From: an uncultured Clostridia bacterium
Lineage (GTDB): Bacteria; Bacillota; Clostridia; TANB77; CAG-508
Length of the DNA stretch: 43,202 nt
Assembly (NCBI GenBank): GCA_934178475.1
Contig: CAKPQH010000013.1
Location: forward strand, 1-43,202
Direction of reading: 5' to 3'
Part shown: in pieces, positions 23,938-32,776 of the stretch
Position numbering within the stretch: the stretch's first letter is position 1
How the letters are laid out: the number at the start of each line of letters is the position of its first letter
Notes under the pieces: model-generated
Told to the model about the DNA's origin: nothing
What the model saw: the letters and a program-made list of their open reading frames with translations, nothing else
The model's database searches: none
Position numbers and translations under genes: made by a program

Positions 23938-25987
23938 ATATATTGTTGAAGATTTAGATTGCGCAAATTGTGCAAAAAAATTAGAGGATGAAATAAATAA
24001 ATTAGAAGAGGTTCACAATGCAGTGGTTAATTTTGCAGCATGTAAAATAACATTAGAATCTGAACTAGATAATCCATTACCATTATTGCAAGAAGTTGCA
24101 GCAAGAGTGGAACCTGATTGTAGTATAAAAGAAGAAGTTACAGAAACAAAAAAGAATACAAAACAAAGAAATTTTGAGGTTCCTAGACTAATAATAGGAA
24201 TTATATTAGCAATACTTGGTTTCTCAAAAATATTTAATAGTACAATATCTACAGTTTTTGTCATTGCTGCATATCTAGTATTACTTTATAGAACAGCAAA
24301 GAAAGCGGTAAAACAGATAAAAGGTAAAATAATAGATGAAAATACTCTTATTGTAATATCATGTATAGGAGCGTATTTAGTTGGTAAAGAGACAGAAGGT
24401 TTGATGGTAATACTTTTATTTGAAATAGGAAAAATACTTGAAGGAAGAGCTATAAGTAAATCAAGAAAATCAATAAAAGAGTTAATGGATATAAAACCAG
24501 AATATGCAAATTTGAAAAAAAGTAATGAAGTTGATGTTGTAAAACCAGAAGAAGTAAAAATCGGAGATATAATAGTTGTAAAACAAGGAGAAAAGATTCC
24601 TTTAGATGGAATTATAGTTAAAGGAACAGCAAGCTTAAATACAGCAGCACTAACAGGAGAATCTAAGTTAAGTGAAGTAAATGAAAATGATGAGGTATTA
24701 TCTGGAAGTATAAATGTAGATGGATTAATAGAAATAAAAGTTATAAAAGAATACAAAAATTCAACTGTAAATAGAATACTAGAATTAGTTGAAAAAGCAA
24801 CAGATAAAAAAGCAAAAACAGAAAACTTTGTATCAAAATCAGCTAAAATTTATACACCAATAGTTATAATTCTTGCAACTCTAGTTGCAATATTTATGCC
24901 TATGATAGTAAAAAGTGTAACATATTCTCAAAGCATATATAAAGCTTTAATATTTTTAGTAATTGCATGTCCTTGTTCTATTGCTATATCTGTACCACTT
25001 AGTTATTTCTCAGGAATTGGAAAAAGCTCAAAAGAAGGAGTATTAGTTAAAGGCAGTGACTATTTAGATGCTCTTAAAGATGTTAATAAAATAGTCTTTG
25101 ATAAAACAGGAACAATTACAACAGGAAATTTTGAAGTAGTTAAAATAAAATCATTAGATGAGAAAATAAATGAAGAAGAATTATTAGAATATTTTGCAAT
25201 AGGAGAAAGTTTCTCAAATCACCCAATAGCTAATTCTATAGTAGAAAAATATGGAAAAACAGTTGATAATAGTAAAGCTACAAATGTAAAAGAAATTACA
25301 GGTAAAGGTATAGAGTACAGCTTAGATTCTAAAACAATAAAAATTGGAAATAGTAAATTAATAGACAATAATAAATCCGAAATAAAAGAAATTGGTACAA
25401 TAATTTATATAGAAATAAATAATGAGTTAAAAGGATATATTGTTTTAGGAGATAGAGTCAAAGATGAAATAAAAGCAACAATGGAAAAATTAGATAAATT
25501 AGGAATAGAAACTTTTATGTTTACTGGAGACGGTACAGATGTTGCAGAAGATATAGCAAAACAAGTAGGAATAAAAAATGTAAAATCTCAAATGCTACCT
25601 GAAGACAAATTTAAGAACTTAGAAGAAATAATTAAGAAAAATGATAAAAATAAAAAAGTAGCTTTTGTAGGAGATGGAATAAATGATAGTCCAGTTTTAG
25701 CAAGAGCTGATGTTGGAATATCAATGGGAGGAATTGGAGCATCATCAGCAATAGAGGCATCTGATATTGTTATAATGACAGACAAAATAGATAAAATTAT
25801 AAGAGGAATAGAAATATCTAAAAAGACAAATAAAATAATAAAACAAAATTTAACTTTTGCGATAGGAGTAAAACTCCTAATATTTGTACTTTCAATATTA
25901 GGAGTAGCAGACATGTGGCAAGCAGTATTTGCTGATGTTGGAACAACAATAATAACAATATTTAATACATTAAGAATATTAAGATAA
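23921..25987 (+). CDS. Zn/Cd/Pb-exporting P1B-type ATPase, 688 aa
   Basis: ZntA/CadA-type pump. N-terminal HMA metal-binding domain with DCANC (about 13-17); actuator TGES (about 245); transmembrane ion site ACPCS (CPC about 349-351); phosphorylation site DKTGT (about 393); nucleotide domain with HP (SFSNHPIA); hinge GDGINDSP (about 585); and last helix FADVGTTIITIFNTLRI, whose Asp fits the zinc-site residue of ZntA. Length is normal. AAAGGA lies inside the end of the repressor gene, before ATG 23921, so the genes are translationally coupled and controlled by the operator at 23522-23545. Confidence 0.93.
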   Translation: MLKNFKYIVEDLDCANCAKKLEDEINKLEEVHNAVVNFAACKITLESELDNPLPLLQEVAARVEPDCSIKEEVTETKKNTKQRNFEVPRLIIGIILAILGFSKIFNSTISTVFVIAAYLVLLYRTAKKAVKQIKGKIIDENTLIVISCIGAYLVGKETEGLMVILLFEIGKILEGRAISKSRKSIKELMDIKPEYANLKKSNEVDVVKPEEVKIGDIIVVKQGEKIPLDGIIVKGTASLNTAALTGESKLSEVNENDEVLSGSINVDGLIEIKVIKEYKNSTVNRILELVEKATDKKAKTENFVSKSAKIYTPIVIILATLVAIFMPMIVKSVTYSQSIYKALIFLVIACPCSIAISVPLSYFSGIGKSSKEGVLVKGSDYLDALKDVNKIVFDKTGTITTGNFEVVKIKSLDEKINEEELLEYFAIGESFSNHPIANSIVEKYGKTVDNSKATNVKEITGKGIEYSLDSKTIKIGNSKLIDNNKSEIKEIGTIIYIEINNELKGYIVLGDRVKDEIKATMEKLDKLGIETFMFTGDGTDVAEDIAKQVGIKNVKSQMLPEDKFKNLEEIIKKNDKNKKVAFVGDGINDSPVLARADVGISMGGIGASSAIEASDIVIMTDKIDKIIRGIEISKKTNKIIKQNLTFAIGVKLLIFVLSILGVADMWQAVFADVGTTIITIFNTLRILR

Positions 25988-25992
25988 AGAAA

Positions 25993-26037
25993 TAAAAAAT
26001 ACTATTCGATTAAAAAATATAATTGAATAGTATTTTT
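25993..26037. terminator. Bidirectional terminator between the Zn ATPase and ger operon
   Basis: 18-bp stem (25993-26010 with 26020-26037, one G-T pair) bounded by A/T runs on both sides; it serves the two convergent units. Confidence 0.85.
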
Positions 26038-26057
26038 TATACTTCAAAAGTATAAAA

Positions 26058-26237
26058 TCATGAAATTAAAACAACTATAAAACTAAAAACAAAAGCAAAA
26101 AGAGTGAGTAATATAGTAACAACACCTCCAGATTTATTGTTATTATTTTTAAACTCATATAAACCAAAAGATATTAAATAAATAAGAATATATATATTTA
26201 TTATTTCTAAAATAGTTTTTATAATTATAGTAATCAT
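26058..26237 (-). CDS. Small two-helix membrane protein at the end of the ger operon, 59 aa
   Basis: On the minus strand GGAGGT stands seven bases before ATG 26237, 15 bases after the gerC-like stop. The 59-residue product has two hydrophobic segments (about 3-24 and 38-58) separated by a short polar turn rich in Asn (EFKNNNNKSGG). It ends at TGA (26060-26058) just before the operon terminator. Some Bacillus ger operons carry a small two-helix D subunit that modulates germination; position, size and topology fit that idea, but I see no sequence match, so the role is inference. Confidence 0.6.
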   Translation of the reverse strand: MITIIIKTILEIINIYILIYLISFGLYEFKNNNNKSGGVVTILLTLFAFVFSFIVVLIS

Positions 26238-26252
26238 TTTTTTACCTCCAAT

Positions 26253-27608
26253 TTATTTATTTTCTGAGACAATTAGATTTGGAATTATGGTACTTTCAAC
26301 ATGAACATTAAATACTGAATTTTTAAATTTATCTTTCCAATTATAAGCTTTCCAAGAGTTATTGTTTAGAAAATTGCCTTTAGCAGATTTATAAAAACTA
26401 TTGATATCACAATCTAATTCTTTTGAACATCTATATAAATACTTAGAAATAATATCTTCCAAGTATTTACTACTAGCTTCAGATATTGCTTTCAAATTTT
26501 TAGGATCATTATAATCGACGTTTTCCAAAATATTTAAAATTTTATTATCTAAAGAAAAACTAACATTAATTATTGGTGTATCAGTTGATGTGTCTATTTT
26601 TATACGTGAATTATGATTCACACTGAATGATAAATCTATTAATTCACTATCACCAAATGGATTATCAATAGTTATATAAAAATTATTAATTTTATTTGAA
26701 ATCATTGAATAACAAAGAGCTTCTTCAGAATTAAGATAGTCAATTAATTTATTTTCTTTAAATAATGCAAGACCTGAGTTTTCGACTCCCTTATCTCCAA
26801 CAATTGAATCTTCAAGAAGAGAAGTATTATTACTATTAGAATCAGAATTATTTTGAGTAGAATCATTAGAATTTAAAGTATTAGATTCAGAAGAAGAGGT
26901 ATTACTGTTAGTATCGTTACTAGTTGCCCCTTTAGAATCATTATCATTAGAATTCTGTGAAGAATTATTAGATTCAGATGACTTACTGTTTTGGCTTGAA
27001 GGTAAAATCTTACCGTGAATAGCAACTGATCCAGCTTCATCTGCAATCATAGCTTCATAAAAGTTACCTAAAGAGATATTTGAAGTGTAACCAGTATATG
27101 AAGAAGATTTACCAAAAATATTATAATATTTTGTAACAGTTTTTTCTAAAGAAGATATAGAATTTTTAAGGTATTCTTTAGAATCAGAATCAGTAATTAC
27201 AATATCAGTTGTACCTCTTACTTGCTTATCATTAATTAATTCAGAAATTTCATTTAAAATTCCTTTTCTTGCAAGCGATTCAGAAAAAACAATTACTTTA
27301 CAATGAGATAAATTAATTTGTTTTCCCATATATGCATTCATTATATCAACAGCACTATTTATAGATGGTGCTGTTACTTGTTCTAGTATAGGAGAAGAAT
27401 CTTCAGAAGCCCCTTTTTTAGAAAAAGAACTAATATTTATAAATTCAAAAGTAACCTTTAAATTATCATCTATATTCGCCTCATCAATACCAATTGCAAT
27501 TACATATGCTATATTATCAATAGTATGACTAGAATAAGATGAAGAAAAAGCATATATAAATACAAAACTTAAAATTACAACAACAATAAAAACAAAAATC
27601 TTATTCAA
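26253..27608 (-). CDS. GerAC-like germinant receptor C subunit, 451 aa
   Basis: Third subunit of a spore inner-membrane germinant receptor. The N-terminal hydrophobic segment (about 3-22) leads to IDNIAYVIAIGIDEA, the typical GerAC start after the signal. A Ser/Asn-rich insert (about 205-270) interrupts the family domain, which resumes through LALFKENKLIDYLNSEEA and ends near YNWKDKFKNSVFNVHVEST. Oddity: no Cys follows the hydrophobic segment, so the usual lipid anchor is absent. Start: AGAGGAG stands eight bases before TTG 27608, overlapping the end of the B gene by eight bases. Longer readings have no ribosome-binding site. Confidence 0.85.
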   Translation of the reverse strand: MNKIFVFIVVVILSFVFIYAFSSSYSSHTIDNIAYVIAIGIDEANIDDNLKVTFEFINISSFSKKGASEDSSPILEQVTAPSINSAVDIMNAYMGKQINLSHCKVIVFSESLARKGILNEISELINDKQVRGTTDIVITDSDSKEYLKNSISSLEKTVTKYYNIFGKSSSYTGYTSNISLGNFYEAMIADEAGSVAIHGKILPSSQNSKSSESNNSSQNSNDNDSKGATSNDTNSNTSSSESNTLNSNDSTQNNSDSNSNNTSLLEDSIVGDKGVENSGLALFKENKLIDYLNSEEALCYSMISNKINNFYITIDNPFGDSELIDLSFSVNHNSRIKIDTSTDTPIINVSFSLDNKILNILENVDYNDPKNLKAISEASSKYLEDIISKYLYRCSKELDCDINSFYKSAKGNFLNNNSWKAYNWKDKFKNSVFNVHVESTIIPNLIVSENK

Positions 27609-28707
27609 TATATTCACTCCTCTTTTTAGTAATAGCAAATTTTACATTAGCTAAAATTAATATAATTGAGCTTATAAGCACAGGAATTGTAAAAAATAAA
27701 TATTTAGATAAAGTGTCTTCTAAAAAATTAAGAATAGGATATTCTTTTATATTCATGCTAAAAGCAAATATTAAAAGTAGAGATGGATATACAATGGGTC
27801 TTGAATCAGATAATTGAAAACATTTTTTCCAAATTCTACTACAAAGTATTGTGGATATACTAATATAAATTATTGATGCAATAATACAAAAAGATAAGAA
27901 AATGGAATCTAATCTTTGTAAAAAAGTACCAAATTCAATATATCTTACAGATATATATAAAGGGAATAGTTCTATATTAATAAGAGAATGGCTATATATA
28001 AATAAAATATTAGCAATAGTTGTTATTAGCAAAAAACCAGAAATAGCAATAGATATTAATGAGATTTTTTTAAAGTCTTCAGGTTTTTGCAAGATTGGAG
28101 GAAGAAAGTACAAATGACTTAATCCACTAAATGCAAATAAATTACTAAGACCAGTTCCAAAAGTAACAGTTAAACCATTACCAAACAGTGGAAAAATGTT
28201 TCTTAAATCATAATTTTTTATATTAAGTAAAAATATTACTACTATTGCTATTCCAAGTAAATAAGATGCTATAGCAGTGGTTTTAAAGATACCAGGGTTT
28301 CTAAAACTGCATATAACTCCGGCAGCTAATATAAAAAGTAATATTATATAAATTATATTTGTCATAGGATAATATATAATTTGAAGACAGTCAGAAACTT
28401 TTTTTAAAATAACTGAAGATAAAAATATAAAATAAATATAATATATAATAGTCAACGATATTTTTAATACTTTTCCACCTAAGGTTTCAGAAATTTCAAC
28501 AATATTTTTACCAGGAAATTTTTTAAACAAAAGAGTTATAAAAAAAGTAAATAACAATGCAATTATAGAAATATATACTGTATTTAAAAGGGAAGAAGAA
28601 GAGCAACTATGAATAATTATTCTATCAGTTATATAAACATAAGTATTTGCAATGATAACAAATATTAATGATATAGCTTCTTTATTTGTAATTTTTAAAT
28701 TTTCCAT
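27601..28707 (-). CDS. GerAB-like germinant receptor B subunit (spore permease), 368 aa
   Basis: APC-superfamily-like membrane protein with about ten helices; in GerA receptors the B subunit binds the germinant. It begins KITNKEAISLIFVIIANTYV and carries the expected FPGKNIVEISETLGGK loop near 65-80. Length is normal for the family. GGAGGA precedes ATG 28707. It lies 11 bases after the A gene and overlaps the C gene, so it is one operon on the minus strand. The amino acid or sugar recognised cannot be read from sequence. Confidence 0.9.
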   Translation of the reverse strand: MENLKITNKEAISLIFVIIANTYVYITDRIIIHSCSSSSLLNTVYISIIALLFTFFITLLFKKFPGKNIVEISETLGGKVLKISLTIIYYIYFIFLSSVILKKVSDCLQIIYYPMTNIIYIILLFILAAGVICSFRNPGIFKTTAIASYLLGIAIVVIFLLNIKNYDLRNIFPLFGNGLTVTFGTGLSNLFAFSGLSHLYFLPPILQKPEDFKKISLISIAISGFLLITTIANILFIYSHSLINIELFPLYISVRYIEFGTFLQRLDSIFLSFCIIASIIYISISTILCSRIWKKCFQLSDSRPIVYPSLLLIFAFSMNIKEYPILNFLEDTLSKYLFFTIPVLISSIILILANVKFAITKKRSEYIE

Positions 28708-28718
28708 AATAAATCCTC

Positions 28719-30374
28719 CTAGTTTTTAAATTTCCATTTTTTACTTATTGGTTCTTGACATCTGGATATTTTAGATGCAAATACATCATTTCTATATTCT
28801 CTTTTCCAAATAGAACTTAAAAAATAATGATTTGCTCTAGCACTTGTTTCAAATGAAGAGGTAAATTGAACGCCAAAAGATTGTATACTACATAATAAAG
28901 TTAGATATGCAACTATTCCGAGAGAGATTCCTAAAAAACCTGAGGTATAACCAAGTAGTATAAAGAAAAATCTATAGACTCTAGCATGAAATTGGTAATA
29001 AAAGTCTGGTATTGCAAAAGAACTTAGTCCTGTAATAGCAACAATAATAATTAAAATAGGACTAACAATATTTGCGTTTACTGCAGCATCTCCTAAAATT
29101 AAAGCACCCACTATTCCCATAGTTGAACCAATAGGTGATGGGATTCTAAGACCACCTTCACGAATAAGTTCAAAAGAAAATTCCATAATTAAGAGTTCAA
29201 AAATAATTGGAAAAGGAACATCCTGTCTAGCAGCTAATATCGAAAATAAGAGTTCAGTTGGCAGTATTTCTTGATGGAAGCTAGTAACGGCGATATACAT
29301 TCCGGGAAGAAGAAGTGTTATAAATAATGCTACAAAACGTATAACTTTTAAAAAATTAGCAAATAGAACTTTTAAATTTGTATCTTCAGTTGATGTTAAA
29401 AAATCTTTAAAGATTGCAGGAGCAATTAAAGCATATGGATTACCATTAATTAAAATTACAACTCGTCCTTGTAACAAACCTTTTGCACATCTATCAGGTC
29501 TTTCAGTAGAAAGAAGATGAGGGATATCAAGATTATCAGTATCTTCAATTAATTGTTCTAATTGTCCTGTAGATACAACTGAATCTACGCCTAAATTATT
29601 TAATCTATATTTAACTTCATTTAATAAGTCATCATTAACAATGTTATTTACATAACAGATGGCACATTTTGTTTGACTTATTTTACCAACAGAAACACTT
29701 TCTATTACAAGATTTTCATTATTTATAATACGTCTTAGCAAAGATGTATTTGTTCTAATATTTTCAACAAAAGACTCTTGAGGGCCTTTAATTACAATCT
29801 CATTGGTAGGTGGTTGAATACTTCTTTGTTTAAATCCTTTTACATCTATATCAAAACATGTATCAATAGTGTCTATAAATAAAGCACAATCACCTGAATT
29901 TATTGCAGATATAATTTCAGAAAAATCTTGAATTTTATTTACACTGTTTTGAGGAACTAAAGAATTATAAACATAATCAACTAAATTTACTTTTTTTACT
30001 TTTTGAGCAGAAACAGAATTATCTTGATTTGAAGTTTTTAAAGTCAAATTTCCATTAAATGTATTGTTTTGGTTTTTTAACATTAAAGGATTTAAAATAA
30101 AATGATTAATACTATCTGTACTAACCATACCATCAATATAAATAATAAAAGCGTTATATTCTACATTTCTACAGTTAAGCAAAAATTCTCTAATAATAAT
30201 ATCGCTATTGATTTCATAATTAAAAGAATTTTTTATATATTGAGCATTTTGATCAAGATATTTATATAATTTCATAGTAGAAGATTCATGAAAAGTATTA
30301 TTGTTTGTCTCAGGAGCAATTGAAAATTTATATCTATCTACATGATTATATTTTAAGAAATTTTTTATATCCAA
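28719..30374 (-). CDS. GerAA-like germinant receptor A subunit, 551 aa
   Basis: First gene of the operon. A long hydrophilic N-terminal half (about 1-320) holds GDCALFIDTIDTCFDIDVKG, VVIKGP-like VIKGPQESFVENIRTNTSLL and SVGKISQTKCAICYVN. Then come ERPDRCAKGLLQGRVVILIN followed by GNPYALIAPAIF, and four to five transmembrane helices (about 325-510). This is the standard GerA/SpoVAF layout and length. GAAAGGAG stands eight bases before TTG 30374. I see no confident sigma-G promoter upstream. Confidence 0.92.
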   Translation of the reverse strand: MDIKNFLKYNHVDRYKFSIAPETNNNTFHESSTMKLYKYLDQNAQYIKNSFNYEINSDIIIREFLLNCRNVEYNAFIIYIDGMVSTDSINHFILNPLMLKNQNNTFNGNLTLKTSNQDNSVSAQKVKKVNLVDYVYNSLVPQNSVNKIQDFSEIISAINSGDCALFIDTIDTCFDIDVKGFKQRSIQPPTNEIVIKGPQESFVENIRTNTSLLRRIINNENLVIESVSVGKISQTKCAICYVNNIVNDDLLNEVKYRLNNLGVDSVVSTGQLEQLIEDTDNLDIPHLLSTERPDRCAKGLLQGRVVILINGNPYALIAPAIFKDFLTSTEDTNLKVLFANFLKVIRFVALFITLLLPGMYIAVTSFHQEILPTELLFSILAARQDVPFPIIFELLIMEFSFELIREGGLRIPSPIGSTMGIVGALILGDAAVNANIVSPILIIIVAITGLSSFAIPDFYYQFHARVYRFFFILLGYTSGFLGISLGIVAYLTLLCSIQSFGVQFTSSFETSARANHYFLSSIWKREYRNDVFASKISRCQEPISKKWKFKN

Positions 30375-30447
30375 AATAAGCTCCTTTCAAATTTAATTTT
30401 TACTATTATTTCTATTTTTTTAAAAAATATGTAGATTAAAATAAAAA

Positions 30448-30484
30448 TAGATATATAAACACACTTAAATGTTTTATATATCTA
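30448..30484 (-). terminator. Terminator of the RluA-type gene
   Basis: 12-bp stem TAGATATATAAA/TTTATATATCTA (30448-30459 with 30473-30484) followed on the minus strand by T-rich sequence. One arm covers the stop codon. Confidence 0.6.
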
Positions 30485-31331
30485 AAAAAATTTCTTTATT
30501 TTTTAAATAATCAAGAATTCCATTATCGTTTTTGAATTTAAAAATTAATTTGTAACTTGTAAGTTTTTGATATTTCTCATGAAAAACTTTGTTTATTTTA
30601 TTGATTCCATATTTTCCATCACCAATAATTGGATAACCAATATGTGCAAGATGTGCTCTAATTTGATGAGTTTTTCCGGTTTCAATTTCAACATCTAGAA
30701 GAGCAGTATTATTATCATAAGATTTTATTAAAGAATAAGATGTTAAAATTTTTGAATATCCCTTTTTAGGTGTATCAGAAATATATACAAGTGATTTAGA
30801 ATTATCTTTAAAAAGATATGCTTCTAATTTCATTTCTTTATTTTTAGGAATACCATAGACCAATGCAAGGTAATGTTTTTCAATTTCATGATTTTTGAAT
30901 TTTTCTAATAATATATTCAAAGAAGTTTCGTTTTTCGCAAAAAGAATAAGACCTGTTGTATTTCTGTCTAATCTGTGGCATGGCATAGGAAGATATCCAC
31001 AATCAGAGTATTTCTTGTGGATAATGCTAGTCAAACTTTCATTACCTGTAACTTCTATTTGTGCAGGTTTATTTATAATTAAAATATTTTCATCTTCATA
31101 AACAATATCCAAATCAAGATTTTTTTGAAGAAATTTATCATCTATGTAAATTAATATTTCATCATTTTCGAAAACGGTTACATTTTCATTAATACGTTTA
31201 CCATTAATTTTAATATCTTTCTTTCGAAGAGCTTTATAAAATAAAGAACTAGAAAGATTAGGCAATTCGTTTTCAATAAATTTATTTAATTTTTTATTAT
31301 CATATTTTTTATTTACTATTAATTTTCTCAT
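30474..31331 (-). CDS. RluA-family pseudouridine synthase, 285 aa
   Basis: Converts uridine to pseudouridine in rRNA (RluC/RluD group) or tRNA. An N-terminal S4 RNA-binding domain (about 10-60, KKLNKFIENELPNL with GKRI) precedes the catalytic domain. The signature HRLDRNTTGLILFAK (about 127-141) contains the nucleophile Asp, and GKTHQIRAHLAHIGYPIIGD (about 225-244) the second motif. Start: ATG 31331 begins right at the S4 domain. A longer reading to a TTG at 31412 would add a hydrophobic, unrelated segment and run over the promoter. The -10 ends only six bases before ATG 31331, so the mRNA is probably leaderless. Confidence 0.88.
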   Translation of the reverse strand: MRKLIVNKKYDNKKLNKFIENELPNLSSSLFYKALRKKDIKINGKRINENVTVFENDEILIYIDDKFLQKNLDLDIVYEDENILIINKPAQIEVTGNESLTSIIHKKYSDCGYLPMPCHRLDRNTTGLILFAKNETSLNILLEKFKNHEIEKHYLALVYGIPKNKEMKLEAYLFKDNSKSLVYISDTPKKGYSKILTSYSLIKSYDNNTALLDVEIETGKTHQIRAHLAHIGYPIIGDGKYGINKINKVFHEKYQKLTSYKLIFKFKNDNGILDYLKNKEIFLDI

Positions 31332-31337
31332 AAAAAC

Positions 31338-31366
31338 ATTATAAGATAAAATAAGAAAAATGTCAA
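31338..31366 (-). promoter_or_regulatory. Full-consensus promoter abutting the RluA start
   Basis: Read on the minus strand: TTGACA (31366-31361), 17-bp spacer, TATAAT (31343-31338), six bases, then ATG 31331. Transcription should start at or within a base or two of the A of the start codon. Confidence 0.75.
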
Positions 31367-31405
31367 AAAATGCGATGAAAAGTAAAGAAAAAGAGAGTTT
31401 TTTTA

Positions 31406-31434
31406 TTGACAAAAATAAATATAGGATTTATACT
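31406..31434 (+). promoter_or_regulatory. Promoter of the Rpn-like genes
   Basis: TTGACA (31406-31411), 17-bp spacer, TATACT (31429-31434), divergent to the RluA promoter. The leader to the first gene is about 125 bases and contains an 8-bp inverted repeat AATGTAAC/GTTACATT (31451-31458 with 31485-31492). Confidence 0.7.
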
Positions 31435-31564
31435 TTAGTCAATAATTATTAATGTAACAATCTTTTTTAGTCAAGCATAATTTAGTTACATTCAAACGAG
31501 TTAACTCAAATAAATTTTTAATCAAATTTTTCTATAAAGAAATCATTAAAAAATAATTAAAGAG

Positions 31565-32182
31565 GTGGGTGATGCCTATATAAATCAAAAATTAACTTTA
31601 AATAATAATTTCATATTAAAAAAAATGCTAAATAATATTAAAAATGTTGATATTTTAAAAGATTTCTTAGAATCAATATTAGAAATTAAAATATCAAATA
31701 TAATCTTAAAACCAAGTTTAAAAGAAGAGAGTGAAAGTATTAAAAATCATAATATTTGTAGTCTAAAAGTTTTTACAGAAAAAGGCAATGAAATAAACAT
31801 TGGAATTCAAATCATAAATGGGTGCTATATTGAAAGCAAGATTCTATTATATTGTGCTAATATTTACAAAGAAATTCAATATTCAAATAATGAAAAAATA
31901 GTTACAATAAATATATTAGATTTTAAATATTTAAACAGCAAAAGTTATCATACTAAGTTTGAATTATATCGAAATAGTATTCAAGAGGCAATATATGAAA
32001 TTCACATACTAGAACTCCCTAAATTTACAATTACAAATAAAGAAAATATTACAAAAAAAGAAGTATGGATTGCTTTTTTGAATGGAGATGATAAAATAAT
32101 AGATTTTAACAATAAAGAATATGAACAAATAAAGATATTAAATAATTTATTAAACAATTATTGGAAATCTGAAATATTGTAA
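31565..32182 (+). CDS. Degenerate Rpn/PD-(D/E)xK transposase-like protein, about 200 aa
   Basis: The N-terminus QKLTLNNNFILKKML, then DILKDFLESIL, and the core NEINIGIQIINGCYIESKIL followed by LYCANIYKEI match the layout of the Rpn/PDDEXK_2 family (recombination-promoting nuclease, transposase-31 like). In active members the core reads D...N-I-E-M-Q; here the Asp position is Ser (CSLKV) and the Glu is Gly (NIGIQ), so nuclease activity is unlikely. Start uncertain: AAAGAGGTGGGTG at 31559-31570 has no ATG in frame after it. GTG 31565 lies inside this purine run and ATA 31580 is the next candidate by spacing. It forms an operon with the following gene. Confidence 0.6.
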   Translation: MGDAYINQKLTLNNNFILKKMLNNIKNVDILKDFLESILEIKISNIILKPSLKEESESIKNHNICSLKVFTEKGNEINIGIQIINGCYIESKILLYCANIYKEIQYSNNEKIVTINILDFKYLNSKSYHTKFELYRNSIQEAIYEIHILELPKFTITNKENITKKEVWIAFLNGDDKIIDFNNKEYEQIKILNNLLNNYWKSEIL

Positions 32183-32196
32183 AAGGAGGATTTAAT

Positions 32197-32706
32197 ATAA
32201 TACAAAAAGAATTTTCAGATATTCTAAAAGAAATATCTACAGAAAAAATGTATCTAAAAGAGCTACTAAATGAAATCTTAAATATAAATATTGAAGACTT
32301 AAAAATAGATGGAATAGAAAAATATAATAATGTACTAGAATATAATTTTCAGTTATTAAAAATAGAAGTTATGTTAAAAAATAAAACTAAAATGCAGATG
32401 TTTTTGAAGATTATAAAAAAAGGAAAAGTAAAAGAAAGTATATTTTGTTACAGTGCTTTATTATATAAAGATTTTTACAATAAAGAAGATTTTAGAGTAA
32501 AAATACAAGAAGCAGAGTCAAATAGTTATAAGAATAAAATTATATTATATTTAGAAAAAGAGAGCTTAAGCTTAGAAAATAAATTAGAAATAAATTTATT
32601 TGATTTAGATAAATTAAGAGAAATGGACAATATAAACATTATGAAAAATATTAAGAAATTTAATAATTTTAATAATATACTATTAGTTGGAATTAAGTAT
32701 TTGTAA
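32197..32706 (+). CDS. Second Rpn-like remnant, 169 aa, apparent ATA start
   Basis: A strong GGAGG (32185-32189) stands seven bases before ATA 32197 and the frame from there is sensible (IQKEFSDILKEISTEKM). The first in-frame ATG is 32248, about 60 bases from the ribosome-binding site. Segments such as YLKELLNEILNINIEDLKI and EINLFDLDKL parallel the preceding gene (ILKDFLESILEIKISNIIL; VTINILDFKYL), so the two look like diverged tandem copies. The catalytic core is not recognisable. Either a true ATA start or a lost ATG (dying gene) is possible. Confidence 0.5.
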   Translation: MIQKEFSDILKEISTEKMYLKELLNEILNINIEDLKIDGIEKYNNVLEYNFQLLKIEVMLKNKTKMQMFLKIIKKGKVKESIFCYSALLYKDFYNKEDFRVKIQEAESNSYKNKIILYLEKESLSLENKLEINLFDLDKLREMDNINIMKNIKKFNNFNNILLVGIKYL

Positions 32707-32711
32707 AAATA

Positions 32712-32740
32712 TTGATTTTTATAATAAAAATGGTTATAAT
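32712..32740 (+). promoter_or_regulatory. Promoter of the TSCPD gene
   Basis: TTGATT (32712-32717), 17-bp spacer, TATAAT (32735-32740). Confidence 0.6.
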
Positions 32741-32776
32741 CTATAATATAAAACAAAATAAAAAAGGAGAATGATT

